A stretch of DNA of 64,000 nucleotides from Pseudohongiella spirulinae (GTDB lineage Bacteria; Pseudomonadota; Gammaproteobacteria; Pseudomonadales; Pseudohongiellaceae), in NCBI RefSeq assembly GCF_001444425.1, contig NZ_CP013189.1:1736001-1800000 (forward strand), written 5' to 3'. The position numbers and the translations under genes are program-made. Each line of letters starts with the position of its first letter. Position 1 is the first letter of the stretch. Below, in pieces: positions 1-9,875 of this stretch. The notes beneath the pieces are model-generated. The model saw nothing but the letters and a program-made list of their open reading frames with translations, did not search any database and was not told the origin of the DNA.

Positions 1-251
1 TTAGAGGCCCACCAGCCCGCATAGAAACCACTGTCAGACTCCAGGTCCAGACCACCCTGCACGGCTGCGCCGTCGTTTTCTGATGCATTGGTAATGCCTC
101 GGAAGACGTAGCCTGAAGCAACGCCGATATTACCGCTGATTTCTACCTGAGCGGCTGCAGAGGTTGACAGGGTCATGCTGCCGGCCAGCAGAATAGCGCT
201 TGTGCCGAGGGCCGCCAGTTTTTTGTTTGATGCGTTTTTTAAAGCCTGCAT
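1..251 (-). CDS. TorF-family putative porin, N-terminal part (cut by window edge)
   Basis: Partial gene: the ATG is at 251-249 and the frame is open to the window edge, giving about 83 residues. It begins with a basic stretch (MQALKNASNKK), a hydrophobic segment and an Ala-rich cleavage region (STSAAAQ), so a Sec signal peptide is clear. The mature start contains GVASGYVFRGIT, the hallmark of the Gcw_chp/TorF outer-membrane porin family, followed by a QGGLDLESDSGFYAG stretch typical of its first beta strands. A good ribosome site (AGGAG) lies 7-8 bases upstream. The predicted role is an outer-membrane beta-barrel; the substrate is unknown. Family assignment rests on the N-terminus only. Confidence 0.7.
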   Translation of the reverse strand, partial: MQALKNASNKKLAALGTSAILLAGSMTLSTSAAAQVEISGNIGVASGYVFRGITNASENDGAAVQGGLDLESDSGFYAGWWAS

Positions 252-583
252 AGTGTTCACTCCTGGTTCACTGTTTTGACTTGATAGTAAGTAGTCTCTT
301 GCACGATCCGGGTTCCTTTTCTGGATGTTGTGCCGAATCTGACAGTGAGAGAGCAATAGCTATGCCACTTTTATTTTTATAAACAATTACAAATAATTAG
401 ATAAAAATAGGAGGTTTTTCAGGAAAAAATCAGAATTCCGGACCGCACCAGCACAGTGCACAAATAAGCAGTTTGCGCCGAGCTGGAGCGGGCGCGCACC
501 GAATTGGTACGCGGTCATGCGGCTAGCCCTGACGCGATGAAAAACATACAATAGCGCCTGAAAAAATTGCAGAGAGTGGCTAT
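252..583. other. Divergent intergenic region between porin and map
   Basis: About 330 bases with no credible coding frame. It must hold the promoter for the porin (minus) and for map-glnD (plus). Positions 360-420 are strikingly AT-rich, which suits a promoter or a nucleoid-protein site. TACAAT at 547-552 is a possible -10 box for map, but no convincing -35 partner was found. I could not fix either promoter. Confidence 0.4.
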
Positions 584-1357
584 ATGAGTATTTCCATCAA
601 AACGCCCGAGGACATCCAGAAGATGCGTATCGCCGGTCGGCTGGCGGCTGAAGTTCTGGAAATGATTGGTGAGCATGTCAAACCAGGCGTTTCAACCGGA
701 GAGCTGGATCGCATATGCCATGACTATATCGTTAATCAACAGCAGGCCATCCCCGCCCCGCTCAACTACAACGGTTTCCCGAAATCCATCTGCACGTCTG
801 TCAATCACGTGGTATGCCATGGCATACCCAGTGACAGTAAAATGCTCAAAAACGGCGATATACTAAACATTGATATCACCGTTATTAAAGATGGCTTTCA
901 TGGCGATACCAGCAAAATGTTTCTGGTCGGTGATGTTGCACCACATGCCAAGCGCCTGGTGCGAATTACGCAGGAGTGTCTTTATAAAGCGATCGAGCTG
1001 GTGCGTCCCGGCACGCGTCTCGGCGACATAGGACACGTCATTCAGACCTACGCCGAAGCCAATAATTATAGTGTGGTACGAGAATACTGCGGGCACGGAA
1101 TCGGTCAGATTTTTCATGAGGACCCACAGGTACTCCACTACGGCAAAGCAGGCACCGGCATTGAATTGCTGGAGGGTATGACCTTCACAATCGAGCCCAT
1201 GATCAATCTCGGATCCCGGCACACCAAACTTTCCAAGGCTGACGGCTGGACAGTGACCACCAAAGATCGTCGTCTGTCAGCACAATGGGAACATACCCTG
1301 GCGGTCACGGCTGATGGCTGCGAAGTCCTGACACGTCGCAGCGAAGAGTCATTCTGA
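584..1357 (+). CDS. map: Type I methionine aminopeptidase
   Basis: Removes the initiator methionine from nascent proteins in the cytoplasm. At 257 residues it has the usual length of the short bacterial class. The active site is complete and in the same numbering as E. coli: His79 (VVCHGIP), metal ligands Asp97 (NIDITV), Asp108 (HGDTS), His171 (CGHGIG), Glu204 (TIEPM) and Glu236 (WEHTL), plus His178 (FHEDP). Translation starts at the ATG preceding SISIKTPEDI; the ribosome site is weak. One base separates its stop from the glnD ATG, so the two are cotranscribed. In many gammaproteobacteria map sits beside rpsB-tsf; here a porin gene is the neighbour. Confidence 0.97.
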   Translation: MSISIKTPEDIQKMRIAGRLAAEVLEMIGEHVKPGVSTGELDRICHDYIVNQQQAIPAPLNYNGFPKSICTSVNHVVCHGIPSDSKMLKNGDILNIDITVIKDGFHGDTSKMFLVGDVAPHAKRLVRITQECLYKAIELVRPGTRLGDIGHVIQTYAEANNYSVVREYCGHGIGQIFHEDPQVLHYGKAGTGIELLEGMTFTIEPMINLGSRHTKLSKADGWTVTTKDRRLSAQWEHTLAVTADGCEVLTRRSEESF

Positions 1358-1358
1358 T

Positions 1359-4037
1359 ATGACAACAGCTTTGTACGCCGATCAATTAGTCGACTTCAAC
1401 CGCGTTGATCAACGCTTGACGGGTGGCGAGTCGGCTGCGGAAGTTCTCCGCGAAGCACTACAGACTGCCTGTCAGGAGCTGGATAGACGTTATCGGGATA
1501 ATGTTGATATCACTTCTCTGATCACCGGTCGGGCGCAGTTTATGGATGAACTGTTAAAACGCGCCTGGCAACAGTTTGCCTGGCAACATGCCGATCAGAT
1601 CAGTCTGCTGGCGGTCGGCGGATATGGGCGCGGTGAATTACACCCTCATTCAGATATCGATCTGCTACTGCTGATGAAAGAGGATTATGCCAATTCTAAT
1701 CGTGAGGCGCTCAGCGCTTTCTTTACCTTACTCTGGGACCTCAACCTTGAGATCGGGCAAAGCGTCAGAACTGTATCACAATGCCGCGACGAAGCCCTGA
1801 AAGACATCACGGTCGCGACCAGCCTGATGGAGTCGCGCACTATTACCGGCCCTGAGACCCTGCGACAACAGATGATAGATATGACGCAGGCCAATGATGT
1901 CTGGCCTGCCAGAGAGTTTTTTAAAGCCAAACGCGACGAGCAGATTGCCCGCCATCAGAAATATTACGATATTGATTACGCACTGGAACCGAATGTCAAA
2001 ACATCGCCGGGTGGATTGCGCGATATTCAGACCATCGGCTGGATAGCCAAACGGCACTACGATGCTGACACCCTGCAAGAACTGGTAGAACTTGGTTTTC
2101 TGCAAGCTTATGAGTATGAACAACTGCGTCGCGGTGAGGCGCTGTTATGGAAGTTGCGATACGGCCTTCATTTGCTGGCAGGACGTAAGGAGGACCGCCT
2201 GTTATTTGACAAACAGCGCGATCTGGCAGCGATGTTTGGCTATCAGGATGATGATAAAAGTCTGGCCATTGAAAAACTGATGCAGGAATACTATCGCGCA
2301 GTCGCGATGCTGCGAGTGCTGAATGACGTGTTGCTGCAACATTTCGACGAAGTAATTCTGAGAGCCGGTGAAAAAGCCGAGATCACCAGCATCAACAAGC
2401 GATTTCAGATTCGCAACAGTTACATCGAAGTCCGTGATGACAAAGTTTTCAAAAAATTTCCTTTCGCCTTGATGGAGATTTTTGTGCTGATGGCACAAAA
2501 CCCGGAAATTCAAGGCATCCGTGCGTCCACTATCAGGCTTATCCGTGAATACCGAACGCTGATTGACGACAAATTCCGCAACGACTTACGAAACACCAGC
2601 CTTTTTATGGAGCTGCTGCGTTCACCGCATGACCTGACCGCACAGCTGCGTCGTATGGCTCGTTACGGCGTGCTGGGGCGTTATCTGCCCGAGTTCGGTG
2701 CGATTACCGGCCAGATGCAGCATGACCTGTTTCATATTTACACGGTTGATGCACATACCCTTCAGGTGGTGGAGAATATGCGTCGGTTCAGGCTGCCCAA
2801 AGCCGAAGAAAACTATCCGATCGCTGCCCACATAGCCCACAAATTACCTAAAATCGAGTTGCTGTATATTGCCGGCCTTTATCACGACATCGCAAAGGGC
2901 CGCGGCGGTGACCATTCGACTCTGGGCATGAACGATGCAACCGAATTCTGCCGGCGCCATCATCTGAGCGCCTGGGACACCAAGTTAGTGTGCTGGTTGA
3001 TTGGCAAACATCTGCTGATGTCCATGACAGCGCAACGTAAAGATATCTCCGACCCCGAAGTCATCCACGATTTTGCCGTTCAGGTGGGTGATAAATTGCA
3101 CCTTGATTATCTGTACGCGCTCACAGTAGCCGATATCAATGCCACTAATCCCACCTTGTGGAATGCGTGGCGTGCTTCATTGTTGCGGCAACTGTACCTG
3201 AGCACCAAAAAAGCCCTGCGCAGAGGGCTTGAGAATCCTATCGACCGGGCAGACAGAATCAAGGATAAACAGGAAAGCGCCCTGCTGAAACTGGCTGACA
3301 AGGGGTTCAGCGAGAAAACCGTGCAGAGTATCTGGCAAAACACCGACGATGAATATTTTGTGCGTGAGTCGGTCGCCAATATCGTCTGGCACACTGAATC
3401 GATCGCAGAACACCAGCGCATGCATCCCGAGCAGGAAACGCTGGTGCTGGTGCAGGATACGGCGGACACACTGGCCGAAGGCGCCACGCATATTTTTATT
3501 TACACCATTAACCGCAATTATCTGTTTGCAGCCAGTGCCGCCGCCATGGAGCAACTTGGGCTGAATATTCATGACGCACGGATTTTTACCTCCAGTAAAA
3601 ACTACTGCATGAATACTTACTCGGTATTGCAATCTGACGGCACACCCATCGGCGAAAATCCCCGCCGCATTGCCGAGATAAAAACCATGTTAACTGATTA
3701 CCTGCAGGAGCCTTCCGCACACCTTCGGGTCGCACAAAAGCGCCGCTCTCGCAAATTGCAGCATTTCGGTCAGCAGATTGAGACCGACCTGATCAACAAA
3801 CCTGATCAGCAGTGGTCAACGCTTGAGATTAACTGTATTGATAAACCGGGCATCCTGGCGGGCATCGGAAAAGTGTTTGCCGAGCAGGACATACAACTTC
3901 TGAATGCCCGCATCGCAACTCTGGGTGAACGAGTCGAGGATTTATTTTTTATTGCCGATGCCAATGATCAGCCGATCACCGATCCGGAGCGCATCAGACA
4001 GTTGCAGGAAGCACTGCAGCAGGAGCTAGGTGAATGA
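1359..4037 (+). CDS. glnD: Bifunctional uridylyltransferase/uridylyl-removing enzyme (PII modification)
   Basis: Senses glutamine and adds or removes UMP on PII proteins, which sets glutamine synthetase activity and nitrogen gene expression. It has 892 residues, full length. In order: a nucleotidyltransferase core with GGYGRGELHPHSDIDLLLL near residue 90, a helical linker, an HD hydrolase domain (LYHDIAKGRGGDHS near residue 510) and two C-terminal ACT domains (about 700-770 and 815-890) that bind glutamine. All catalytic signatures are present, so both activities are expected. It follows map by one base and overlaps the next gene by four bases (ATGA), indicating translational coupling. Confidence 0.97.
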   Translation: MTTALYADQLVDFNRVDQRLTGGESAAEVLREALQTACQELDRRYRDNVDITSLITGRAQFMDELLKRAWQQFAWQHADQISLLAVGGYGRGELHPHSDIDLLLLMKEDYANSNREALSAFFTLLWDLNLEIGQSVRTVSQCRDEALKDITVATSLMESRTITGPETLRQQMIDMTQANDVWPAREFFKAKRDEQIARHQKYYDIDYALEPNVKTSPGGLRDIQTIGWIAKRHYDADTLQELVELGFLQAYEYEQLRRGEALLWKLRYGLHLLAGRKEDRLLFDKQRDLAAMFGYQDDDKSLAIEKLMQEYYRAVAMLRVLNDVLLQHFDEVILRAGEKAEITSINKRFQIRNSYIEVRDDKVFKKFPFALMEIFVLMAQNPEIQGIRASTIRLIREYRTLIDDKFRNDLRNTSLFMELLRSPHDLTAQLRRMARYGVLGRYLPEFGAITGQMQHDLFHIYTVDAHTLQVVENMRRFRLPKAEENYPIAAHIAHKLPKIELLYIAGLYHDIAKGRGGDHSTLGMNDATEFCRRHHLSAWDTKLVCWLIGKHLLMSMTAQRKDISDPEVIHDFAVQVGDKLHLDYLYALTVADINATNPTLWNAWRASLLRQLYLSTKKALRRGLENPIDRADRIKDKQESALLKLADKGFSEKTVQSIWQNTDDEYFVRESVANIVWHTESIAEHQRMHPEQETLVLVQDTADTLAEGATHIFIYTINRNYLFAASAAAMEQLGLNIHDARIFTSSKNYCMNTYSVLQSDGTPIGENPRRIAEIKTMLTDYLQEPSAHLRVAQKRRSRKLQHFGQQIETDLINKPDQQWSTLEINCIDKPGILAGIGKVFAEQDIQLLNARIATLGERVEDLFFIADANDQPITDPERIRQLQEALQQELGE

Positions 4038-4387
4038 TTACCCTGTACGGCATAAAGAACTGCGATACCGTAAAAAAGTCGCAGCAGCTGCTTGATAAAG
4101 AAAAACGCGCGTGGGTACTGCACGACTTTCGCGAACAGGGCCTGGAACGCGACCTGATCGAGACCTTTCTGGATGCATTGGAGGCTTCGGAACTGGTCAA
4201 TAAACGCAGCACGAGCTGGCGACAACTGACCCGCGAACAGCAGCAACAGATCAGCAGTCGCGTCGCGCTTGTCGACACCTTGCTGCAGTATCCAACACTG
4301 ATCAAGCGCCCGGTCGTTAAAACCGGGCAAGGCGACTGGCTGATCGGATACGCCGCCTTAAATGACTACCTGCGCCGCACGGCCTGA
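4034..4387 (+). CDS. ArsC/Spx-like thiol reductase family protein (YffB type)
   Basis: 117-residue thioredoxin-fold protein of the ArsC family. It starts with ITLYGIKNCDTVKK, in which Cys10 is the single N-terminal thiol; there is no CxxC pair. The RPVVKTG segment near residue 95 is the conserved cis-Pro/binding region. Related YffB-type proteins bind glutathione, and their physiological substrate is not settled. The start overlaps the glnD stop by four bases. A gene of this family next to dapD is a recurrent gammaproteobacterial arrangement, which supports the family call but not an arsenate role: there is no arsR, arsB or other arsenic gene here. Confidence 0.8.
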   Translation: MITLYGIKNCDTVKKSQQLLDKEKRAWVLHDFREQGLERDLIETFLDALEASELVNKRSTSWRQLTREQQQQISSRVALVDTLLQYPTLIKRPVVKTGQGDWLIGYAALNDYLRRTA

Positions 4388-4420
4388 CCCCGACAATTAT
4401 CACACCTGGCAGGAAACTGA

Positions 4421-5455
4421 ATGATGAGCTTTAATTCACTTCACAGCTTTGCTATCGGCATCGCTACTACAGACACTTCCGGCACCATTATTGAGGTCTA
4501 TTATCCGCAGCCGCTGCTTAATCCGGCTGCCGAGTTAATTGCACCAGTTGCCAACTTGATGGCTTATCAGTCCGGCAATGCCAGTCTGCGAATCAATCCG
4601 GATCAACTACAGCAGTTGAGTCGTGAATCCGCCTGCCCCTTTGACGAGCAGATCGCCACGCAGTTAGCGGACGGCAACAAGACCTTGATCGCCTGTTTTA
4701 TCGCCGAAGATCGAGCGCCGGAAAACATCGCTGAGGTGTACCTGAAACTGCATTTGCTGTCCCATCGACTGTGCAAACCTCACGCGGTCAATCTGCAGGG
4801 TGCTTTTGGTATATTGCGAAATATTGCCTGGACCAATCAGGGAGCCATTGCGATTGAAGATCTACCACAGCGTCAGTTGCAAGCGCGGGCGAGTGGCCAG
4901 TTTCTGGATGTTATATCAGTCGATAAATTCCCCAAGATGGCCAACTATATCGTACCCGCCGGTGTACGGATTGCCGATACTGCCAGGGTTCGACTGGGCG
5001 CTTATGTGGGCGAAGGCACCACTGTCATGCATGAAGGTTTTATAAACTTCAATGCGGGTACAGAAGGCACAGCCATGATCGAAGGTCGCATATCGGCAGG
5101 CGTTATCATCGGCGAAGGCAGCGATCTGGGGGGCGGCTGCTCAACCATGGGCACCTTGTCAGGAGGCGGCACAGCCATCATTTCCGTCGGGCGGGACTGT
5201 CTGATTGGTGCCAACGCCGGCATCGGTATAGCACTGGGCGATCGCTGTATCGTTGAAGCGGGCCTGTATGTGACCGGTGGCACCAAAGTCACCTTATTGG
5301 ACAATGACGGACAGCAGGTAGATCTGATCAAGGCTCGGGAGCTGTCCGGAAAAAGTGACCTGCTGTTTCGGCGCAACTCGCAAACCGGTGCAGTGGAATG
5401 CAAAACCAACAAAACCCGTATTGCCCTGAATGAAGAGCTGCACAGCCATAATTGA
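4421..5455 (+). CDS. dapD: 2,3,4,5-tetrahydropyridine-2,6-dicarboxylate N-succinyltransferase (long form)
   Basis: Transfers succinate from succinyl-CoA to tetrahydrodipicolinate in the succinylase branch of lysine and meso-diaminopimelate synthesis. Its 344 residues match the long Pseudomonas-type DapD rather than the ~274-residue enteric form. A left-handed beta-helix of hexapeptide repeats runs from about residue 185 to 300, with the signature VGEGTTVMHEGFINFNAGTE and then GGGCSTMGTLSGGG. AGGAAA precedes the first ATG; an immediately following second ATG is an alternative. It is followed 16 bases later by dapE, so two consecutive pathway steps are probably cotranscribed. Confidence 0.95.
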   Translation: MMSFNSLHSFAIGIATTDTSGTIIEVYYPQPLLNPAAELIAPVANLMAYQSGNASLRINPDQLQQLSRESACPFDEQIATQLADGNKTLIACFIAEDRAPENIAEVYLKLHLLSHRLCKPHAVNLQGAFGILRNIAWTNQGAIAIEDLPQRQLQARASGQFLDVISVDKFPKMANYIVPAGVRIADTARVRLGAYVGEGTTVMHEGFINFNAGTEGTAMIEGRISAGVIIGEGSDLGGGCSTMGTLSGGGTAIISVGRDCLIGANAGIGIALGDRCIVEAGLYVTGGTKVTLLDNDGQQVDLIKARELSGKSDLLFRRNSQTGAVECKTNKTRIALNEELHSHN

Positions 5456-5471
5456 CCGGAACTGACTGACT

Positions 5472-6620
5472 ATGAAGAGCCCCACTGTTGACCTGGCTGA
5501 AGAGCTGATTCGCATCCCCTCGGTTACCCCCGATGACAAGGGTTGTAATCAGTTGATGATTGATCGCCTGACCGAACTCGGTTTCAGCATTGAAACGATG
5601 CGCTTTGGCGACGTCAATAACTTCTGGGCCCGCTTTGGCGACCGCTCTCCCCTGTTATGTTTTGCCGGGCACACCGATGTCGTACCCAGCGGACCGGAGA
5701 AAGAGTGGCAATCGCCACCTTTTGAACCCACTATACGCCAGGGCAGGCTTTACGGCCGCGGTGCCGCTGACATGAAAGGCAGCCTGGCGGCCATGATAAC
5801 GGCATGCGAGCGCTTTGTGGGCCAATGCCGTGAACAGGGCAAACCGCCGCACGGATCGATAGCTTTTCTGATCACGGCAGATGAAGAAGGTATAGCAATC
5901 AACGGTACCCGCAAAGTCATTGAGGTGCTGGAATCCCGCGGTGAAAAGATTGACTGGTGTATTGTCGGAGAACCCAGCAGCACCGATACACTGGGAGATG
6001 TGATCAAAATCGGCCGACGCGGCTCTCTGCACGGTCGACTGACGGTGCATGGTGTGCAAGGTCATGTTGCCTATCCTCACCTGGCGAGCAATCCAGTACA
6101 TAAAGCCATGCAGCCTCTGCATGAGCTTTGCGCCACAGTCTGGGATGAAGGTAACGAAGCCTTTCCTCCCACAACCTTTCAGATCTCCAATATCCATGCC
6201 GGAACAGGCGCTGATAACGTTATCCCCGGCAACCTGGACGTGGTGTTTAACTGGCGCTTTTCGACCGAACTGGATGAGCAGGCCATTCGCGAACGCACTG
6301 AAGAGATTCTGGGTCAGCATGATATTGAATACTCTCTGGACTGGAAGTTGTCAGGCTTGCCCTTCCTGACCCGGGGAGACACCTTGATCAGTGCCGTTAC
6401 CGAGAGCATACGCGAGGAGACCGGTGTTGTCTGTCAACCTTCCACCAGCGGTGGCACATCTGACGGGCGTTTTATCGCACCGACTGGTGCTGAGCTGGTC
6501 GAGTTGGGACCATGTAATGCCACCATTCACAAGATAGACGAATATGTGAAGGTCGCTGATCTGGATAAACTGTCGCAAATCTATGAGCGGATAATGCAAC
6601 GCCTGCTTTTGCCAACGTAA
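5472..6620 (+). CDS. dapE: Succinyl-diaminopimelate desuccinylase
   Basis: Zinc-dependent M20 hydrolase that removes succinate from N-succinyl-LL-diaminopimelate for peptidoglycan and lysine synthesis. It has 382 residues, typical length. Metal and catalytic motifs are all visible: [11 protein letters not shown] (His ligand and Asp), [14 protein letters not shown] (bridging Asp), TADEEG (catalytic and ligand Glu), IVGEPSS, and the C-terminal [12 protein letters not shown] with the last His ligand. It lies directly after dapD. Its 3' end overlaps the convergent rsmJ 3' end by about 40 bases. Confidence 0.96.
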   Translation: MKSPTVDLAEELIRIPSVTPDDKGCNQLMIDRLTELGFSIETMRFGDVNNFWARFGDRSPLLCFAGHTDVVPSGPEKEWQSPPFEPTIRQGRLYGRGAADMKGSLAAMITACERFVGQCREQGKPPHGSIAFLITADEEGIAINGTRKVIEVLESRGEKIDWCIVGEPSSTDTLGDVIKIGRRGSLHGRLTVHGVQGHVAYPHLASNPVHKAMQPLHELCATVWDEGNEAFPPTTFQISNIHAGTGADNVIPGNLDVVFNWRFSTELDEQAIRERTEEILGQHDIEYSLDWKLSGLPFLTRGDTLISAVTESIREETGVVCQPSTSGGTSDGRFIAPTGAELVELGPCNATIHKIDEYVKVADLDKLSQIYERIMQRLLLPT

Positions 6621-7318
6621 ATATCAAAGCGGGCCGTCTTGCCTGCAATACTGGCCGAGGGCGCCTTGTCCTGCAGGGCTGGCGCCAGTCTCGGTCGCTT
6701 GACAACCACTTTGCGTGCCACGTCCAGCGCTGCCATCAGCAGGCCATCACCCTGTGCCTCAGCGCCATGCAGATGCTGGAGGAGATAGCGATTCTTTTTA
6801 ACCCGGGCTGACTTGTTGCGCTCCGGAAACATGGGGTCGAGATACACCACATCCACCGGTTCTGTCTGTCGCAAAAAGCAGACGCTGTCGACAGCTGCCT
6901 GCAGCCGCATTCGGTCCAGGATGGCAATCAATGTAGCGTCATTCGACTGGTGGGCGGTCAATATTGCGCGCGCAATACCGTCACTCAGCAGAGCATGAAT
7001 CACCGGTGAACGTTCAAGCATGATCACCTGCCAACCGGCGCACGCCAGCATGAAGCTGTCCTGCCCCAAACCAGCGGTCGCATCAATGATGCTGGGGACC
7101 TCAGCAATCCGGCGATTATCGACCACACCACCAACCGCTTTAATCAGCATCTCCTTGCCTAAAGGCTGGTGACGCCTGTAACCAATTTCCGGGGTTAAAA
7201 AATCGACCCGCACTGCACCTGCATCTGGTTCGGTTTCTGACAGCAGCGTTAAGCCCTGAGCAGTACGTTCCAGCTTCAGACCGGCAGGCAGTGCGTCGTC
7301 GACCTCAGAGTCGTTCAT
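6581..7318 (-). CDS. rsmJ: 16S rRNA (guanine-1516-N2)-methyltransferase RsmJ
   Basis: 245-residue SAM-dependent methyltransferase matching RsmJ (YhiQ). Motifs include the conserved [18 protein letters not shown] lead-in, the SAM-binding [21 protein letters not shown], and the catalytic [17 protein letters not shown]. It methylates 16S rRNA in helix 45 of the small subunit. Its start overlaps the tsaB stop by four bases, so the pair is translationally coupled. The C-terminal coding end overlaps the end of dapE on the other strand. Confidence 0.93.
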   Translation of the reverse strand: MNDSEVDDALPAGLKLERTAQGLTLLSETEPDAGAVRVDFLTPEIGYRRHQPLGKEMLIKAVGGVVDNRRIAEVPSIIDATAGLGQDSFMLACAGWQVIMLERSPVIHALLSDGIARAILTAHQSNDATLIAILDRMRLQAAVDSVCFLRQTEPVDVVYLDPMFPERNKSARVKKNRYLLQHLHGAEAQGDGLLMAALDVARKVVVKRPRLAPALQDKAPSASIAGKTARFDIYVGKSRRCIIRS

Positions 7319-7995
7319 TGGTGCTCTACCGTTCGATACGGCAGTTCTTCCTTAAGATAACTGAGGGCGGCAAGTTCAGGTGCTATGGTTCCTGTCTTCT
7401 CGAATTGCTGAATTGCAAGAGATAAGAGAACGCGTGCATCAGGCAAACACTCAAGCGAATTCTCAATACCCAGAGAGCGCCAGTCTGAACCAGCGAAGAC
7501 CAGTTGCCCGACAGGTACGCCCTGCAATGCAGCCCTCACATCGTCCGCATCGATAACCTGGTCAGCGAGCAGGCAGTTCGGGAATTGACCCAGCGCATCC
7601 TGATACACACCCAGGTAATACTCCTGTTCTCTAGCCGCCATCAAAGCAGCGAACGATGACTGAGTGCTCTGCAACTGGCTCGCTGCACAACGGGCCAGCA
7701 TCGCCAGAGCCGACACCGTTATAATTCCTTTATCCGAGCCGAATGCCAGACCCTGAGCAACCGCCAGACCTATTCTCAATCCCGTGAAGGAACCTGGACC
7801 ACTGACCACGGCTATGGCATCCAGATCAGACAGTGTGAGACCGGACTCTGCCAACAGACCCTGAACCATGGCCAACAGGTCATCGGCATGTCGACGGGTG
7901 TTGACACTGGTATTAAAAAATTGCTGAACGCCGTTATGCAGCGCAACTGAACAGAGGGCGGCGCTGGTATCAATGGCAAGAATGCGGGGAATCAT
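7315..7995 (-). CDS. tsaB: tRNA threonylcarbamoyladenosine biosynthesis protein TsaB
   Basis: 226-residue ASKHA-fold protein. TsaB pairs with TsaD and TsaE to transfer the threonylcarbamoyl group to A37 of ANN-decoding tRNAs; it is a non-catalytic partner and scaffold. Visible features are ILAIDTSAALCSVAL at the N-terminus, the VVSGPGSFTGLRIGL loop near residue 65, and the absence of the metal-binding HxxxH found in TsaD. It is coupled to rsmJ downstream. The start has ATG followed by IPRILAIDTS, standard for the family. Confidence 0.93.
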   Translation of the reverse strand: MIPRILAIDTSAALCSVALHNGVQQFFNTSVNTRRHADDLLAMVQGLLAESGLTLSDLDAIAVVSGPGSFTGLRIGLAVAQGLAFGSDKGIITVSALAMLARCAASQLQSTQSSFAALMAAREQEYYLGVYQDALGQFPNCLLADQVIDADDVRAALQGVPVGQLVFAGSDWRSLGIENSLECLPDARVLLSLAIQQFEKTGTIAPELAALSYLKEELPYRTVEHQ

Positions 7996-8022
7996 GGCGG
8001 GTATGTTTTATTCCACTGATTA

Positions 8023-8058
8023 CTCAGGCTGGCCGCTATCACAAGTGGCCAGCCTGAG
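8023..8058. repeat. 12-bp perfect inverted repeat between H1-like gene and tsaB
   Basis: CTCAGGCTGGCC at 8023-8034 pairs with GGCCAGCCTGAG at 8047-8058 around a 12-base loop. It lies just downstream of the H1-like stop codon on the minus strand. No T-run follows on either strand, so it is not a textbook intrinsic terminator. It may act as an mRNA 3'-end stabiliser or a Rho-linked end. Confidence 0.6.
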
Positions 8059-8070
8059 ATCAGTCAGAGG

Positions 8071-9018
8071 TCAGGCGCTGGCTGCTGGAGTGGCTTTCTT
8101 TGCCCGCGGGGCTCTTTTGGGCGCCGCTTTTTTTACCGCGGCTTTTTTAGGGGCCGCTTTTTTCACTGGTGCTTTTTTTGCCGCCGCTTTTTTGGCAACA
8201 GTTTTTGTGCTTACTGCCTTTTTGGGTGCTGCCTTTTTAGGTGCTGCTTTCCTGGGGGCCGCTTTTTTTACTGCAGTTTTGGGTGTCGCTTTTTTGGGAG
8301 CAGCTTTTTTTACCCTGGCTTTTGCCGCCGCTTTTTTAGCGGCTGCTTTTTCACGAGCAGCTTTCAGTTTAGCTGCGGCTTTGGCCTTGGCAGCGGCTTT
8401 ACGCGCAGCTGCACGCTCTTTGGCAGCTTTCGCCTTGGCCGCTGCACGAGCCTTAGCCGCTGCTTTTTTTGCAGCGGCACGTTCTTTGGCTGCTGCTTTC
8501 TTGGCTGCTATCTTTTCACGTGCTTTGATTTTCTTGATACGGGCCGCTTCTTTAGCTGCATCGACTTTTTTGCGCTTTTTCATCCACTGCGACGCAAATG
8601 CTTTAACAGCTTTCTCCAGATCAGCTTCTGCTTTAGCAGCAATGGCTTCCTTACGCTCTGCCTCTGCTTTAGCTTTGGCCTCAGCCGCTGCCTTGGCTTT
8701 GGCAGCATCACGCATTGCCTTGACCTGGGCTTTGGCATCTTTCAGTTTGTCATTTACTGACGAGAGATTGGCCGAGGCTTTTTTGGCCGCAGCTTCAGCA
8801 CTGGCCAATGCCTTTTTGCCTGCGGCAGTGGCATTCTTCGAAACTTTAGCGGCGGCTGCTTTCGCTTTCGCTTCTGCAGTTTCTACTTTCTTTTTGCCTA
8901 TCGCCAATTCTTTCTCAACTTTTACCAGAGAGGCTTCAGCTTTTGCCAAGGCAGCGTCTTTCATTTTTTTCACCGCTGAGTTGGCAGACGTCTTCTTTTT
9001 TGCTTTAACTTTGGCCAT
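8071..9018 (-). CDS. Lys/Ala-rich histone H1-like DNA-binding protein (AlgP/AlgR3-like)
   Basis: 315-residue, extremely basic low-complexity protein. Residues 1-140 are Lys/Ala/Glu-rich and probably helical or coiled-coil. From about 150 onward it is made of AAKKAAAKARAAAK-type and KKAAPKKA-type repeats resembling eukaryotic H1 tails and Pseudomonas AlgP. There is no enzymatic motif. The expected role is nonspecific DNA binding and nucleoid compaction, perhaps transcriptional modulation; this is inference from composition. A good ribosome site (GGAGAG) precedes the ATG. The upstream gap to adk (9019-9186) is very AT-rich and probably carries its promoter. The repeat tract is prone to length variation between strains. 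Confidence 0.85.
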   Translation of the reverse strand: MAKVKAKKKTSANSAVKKMKDAALAKAEASLVKVEKELAIGKKKVETAEAKAKAAAAKVSKNATAAGKKALASAEAAAKKASANLSSVNDKLKDAKAQVKAMRDAAKAKAAAEAKAKAEAERKEAIAAKAEADLEKAVKAFASQWMKKRKKVDAAKEAARIKKIKAREKIAAKKAAAKERAAAKKAAAKARAAAKAKAAKERAAARKAAAKAKAAAKLKAAREKAAAKKAAAKARVKKAAPKKATPKTAVKKAAPRKAAPKKAAPKKAVSTKTVAKKAAAKKAPVKKAAPKKAAVKKAAPKRAPRAKKATPAASA

Positions 9019-9186
9019 ACTTTTATCTCTCCAAAACTGTGGAAGAAAACCACCATCTTATTTTAAACGCGCACTCAGCCACGTTTGAGCTGGACGATAA
9101 CACAAAATTTTTTTGCTATACAGTGATATGCATTAAATTTGTGTTTAATTACACTCTGTTTATGCAAAAACTGATTGTTTTTTGAT

Positions 9187-9849
<663 letters not shown>

Positions 9850-9875
9850 TTACTTGATAAAATTCGTATTGCTGA

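Noticed and set aside
4034-4387. Arsenate resistance function for the ArsC-like gene
   Set aside because: No second active-site Cys pair and no ars genes nearby; the YffB-type assignment next to dapD fits better.
5655-6320. A 221-codon minus-strand open frame
   Set aside because: Lies entirely within dapE, whose catalytic motifs are intact.
8023-8058. Long stem-loop as an intrinsic terminator
   Set aside because: The stem is strong, but no T-run follows on either strand, so only an inverted repeat is reported.
7973-9088. A 371-codon plus-strand open frame rich in Ala and Phe
   Set aside because: It is the reverse complement of the Lys/Ala-rich H1-like gene (AAA/GCN codons read backwards). 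It has no recognisable domain, and the minus-strand frame has a good ribosome site.
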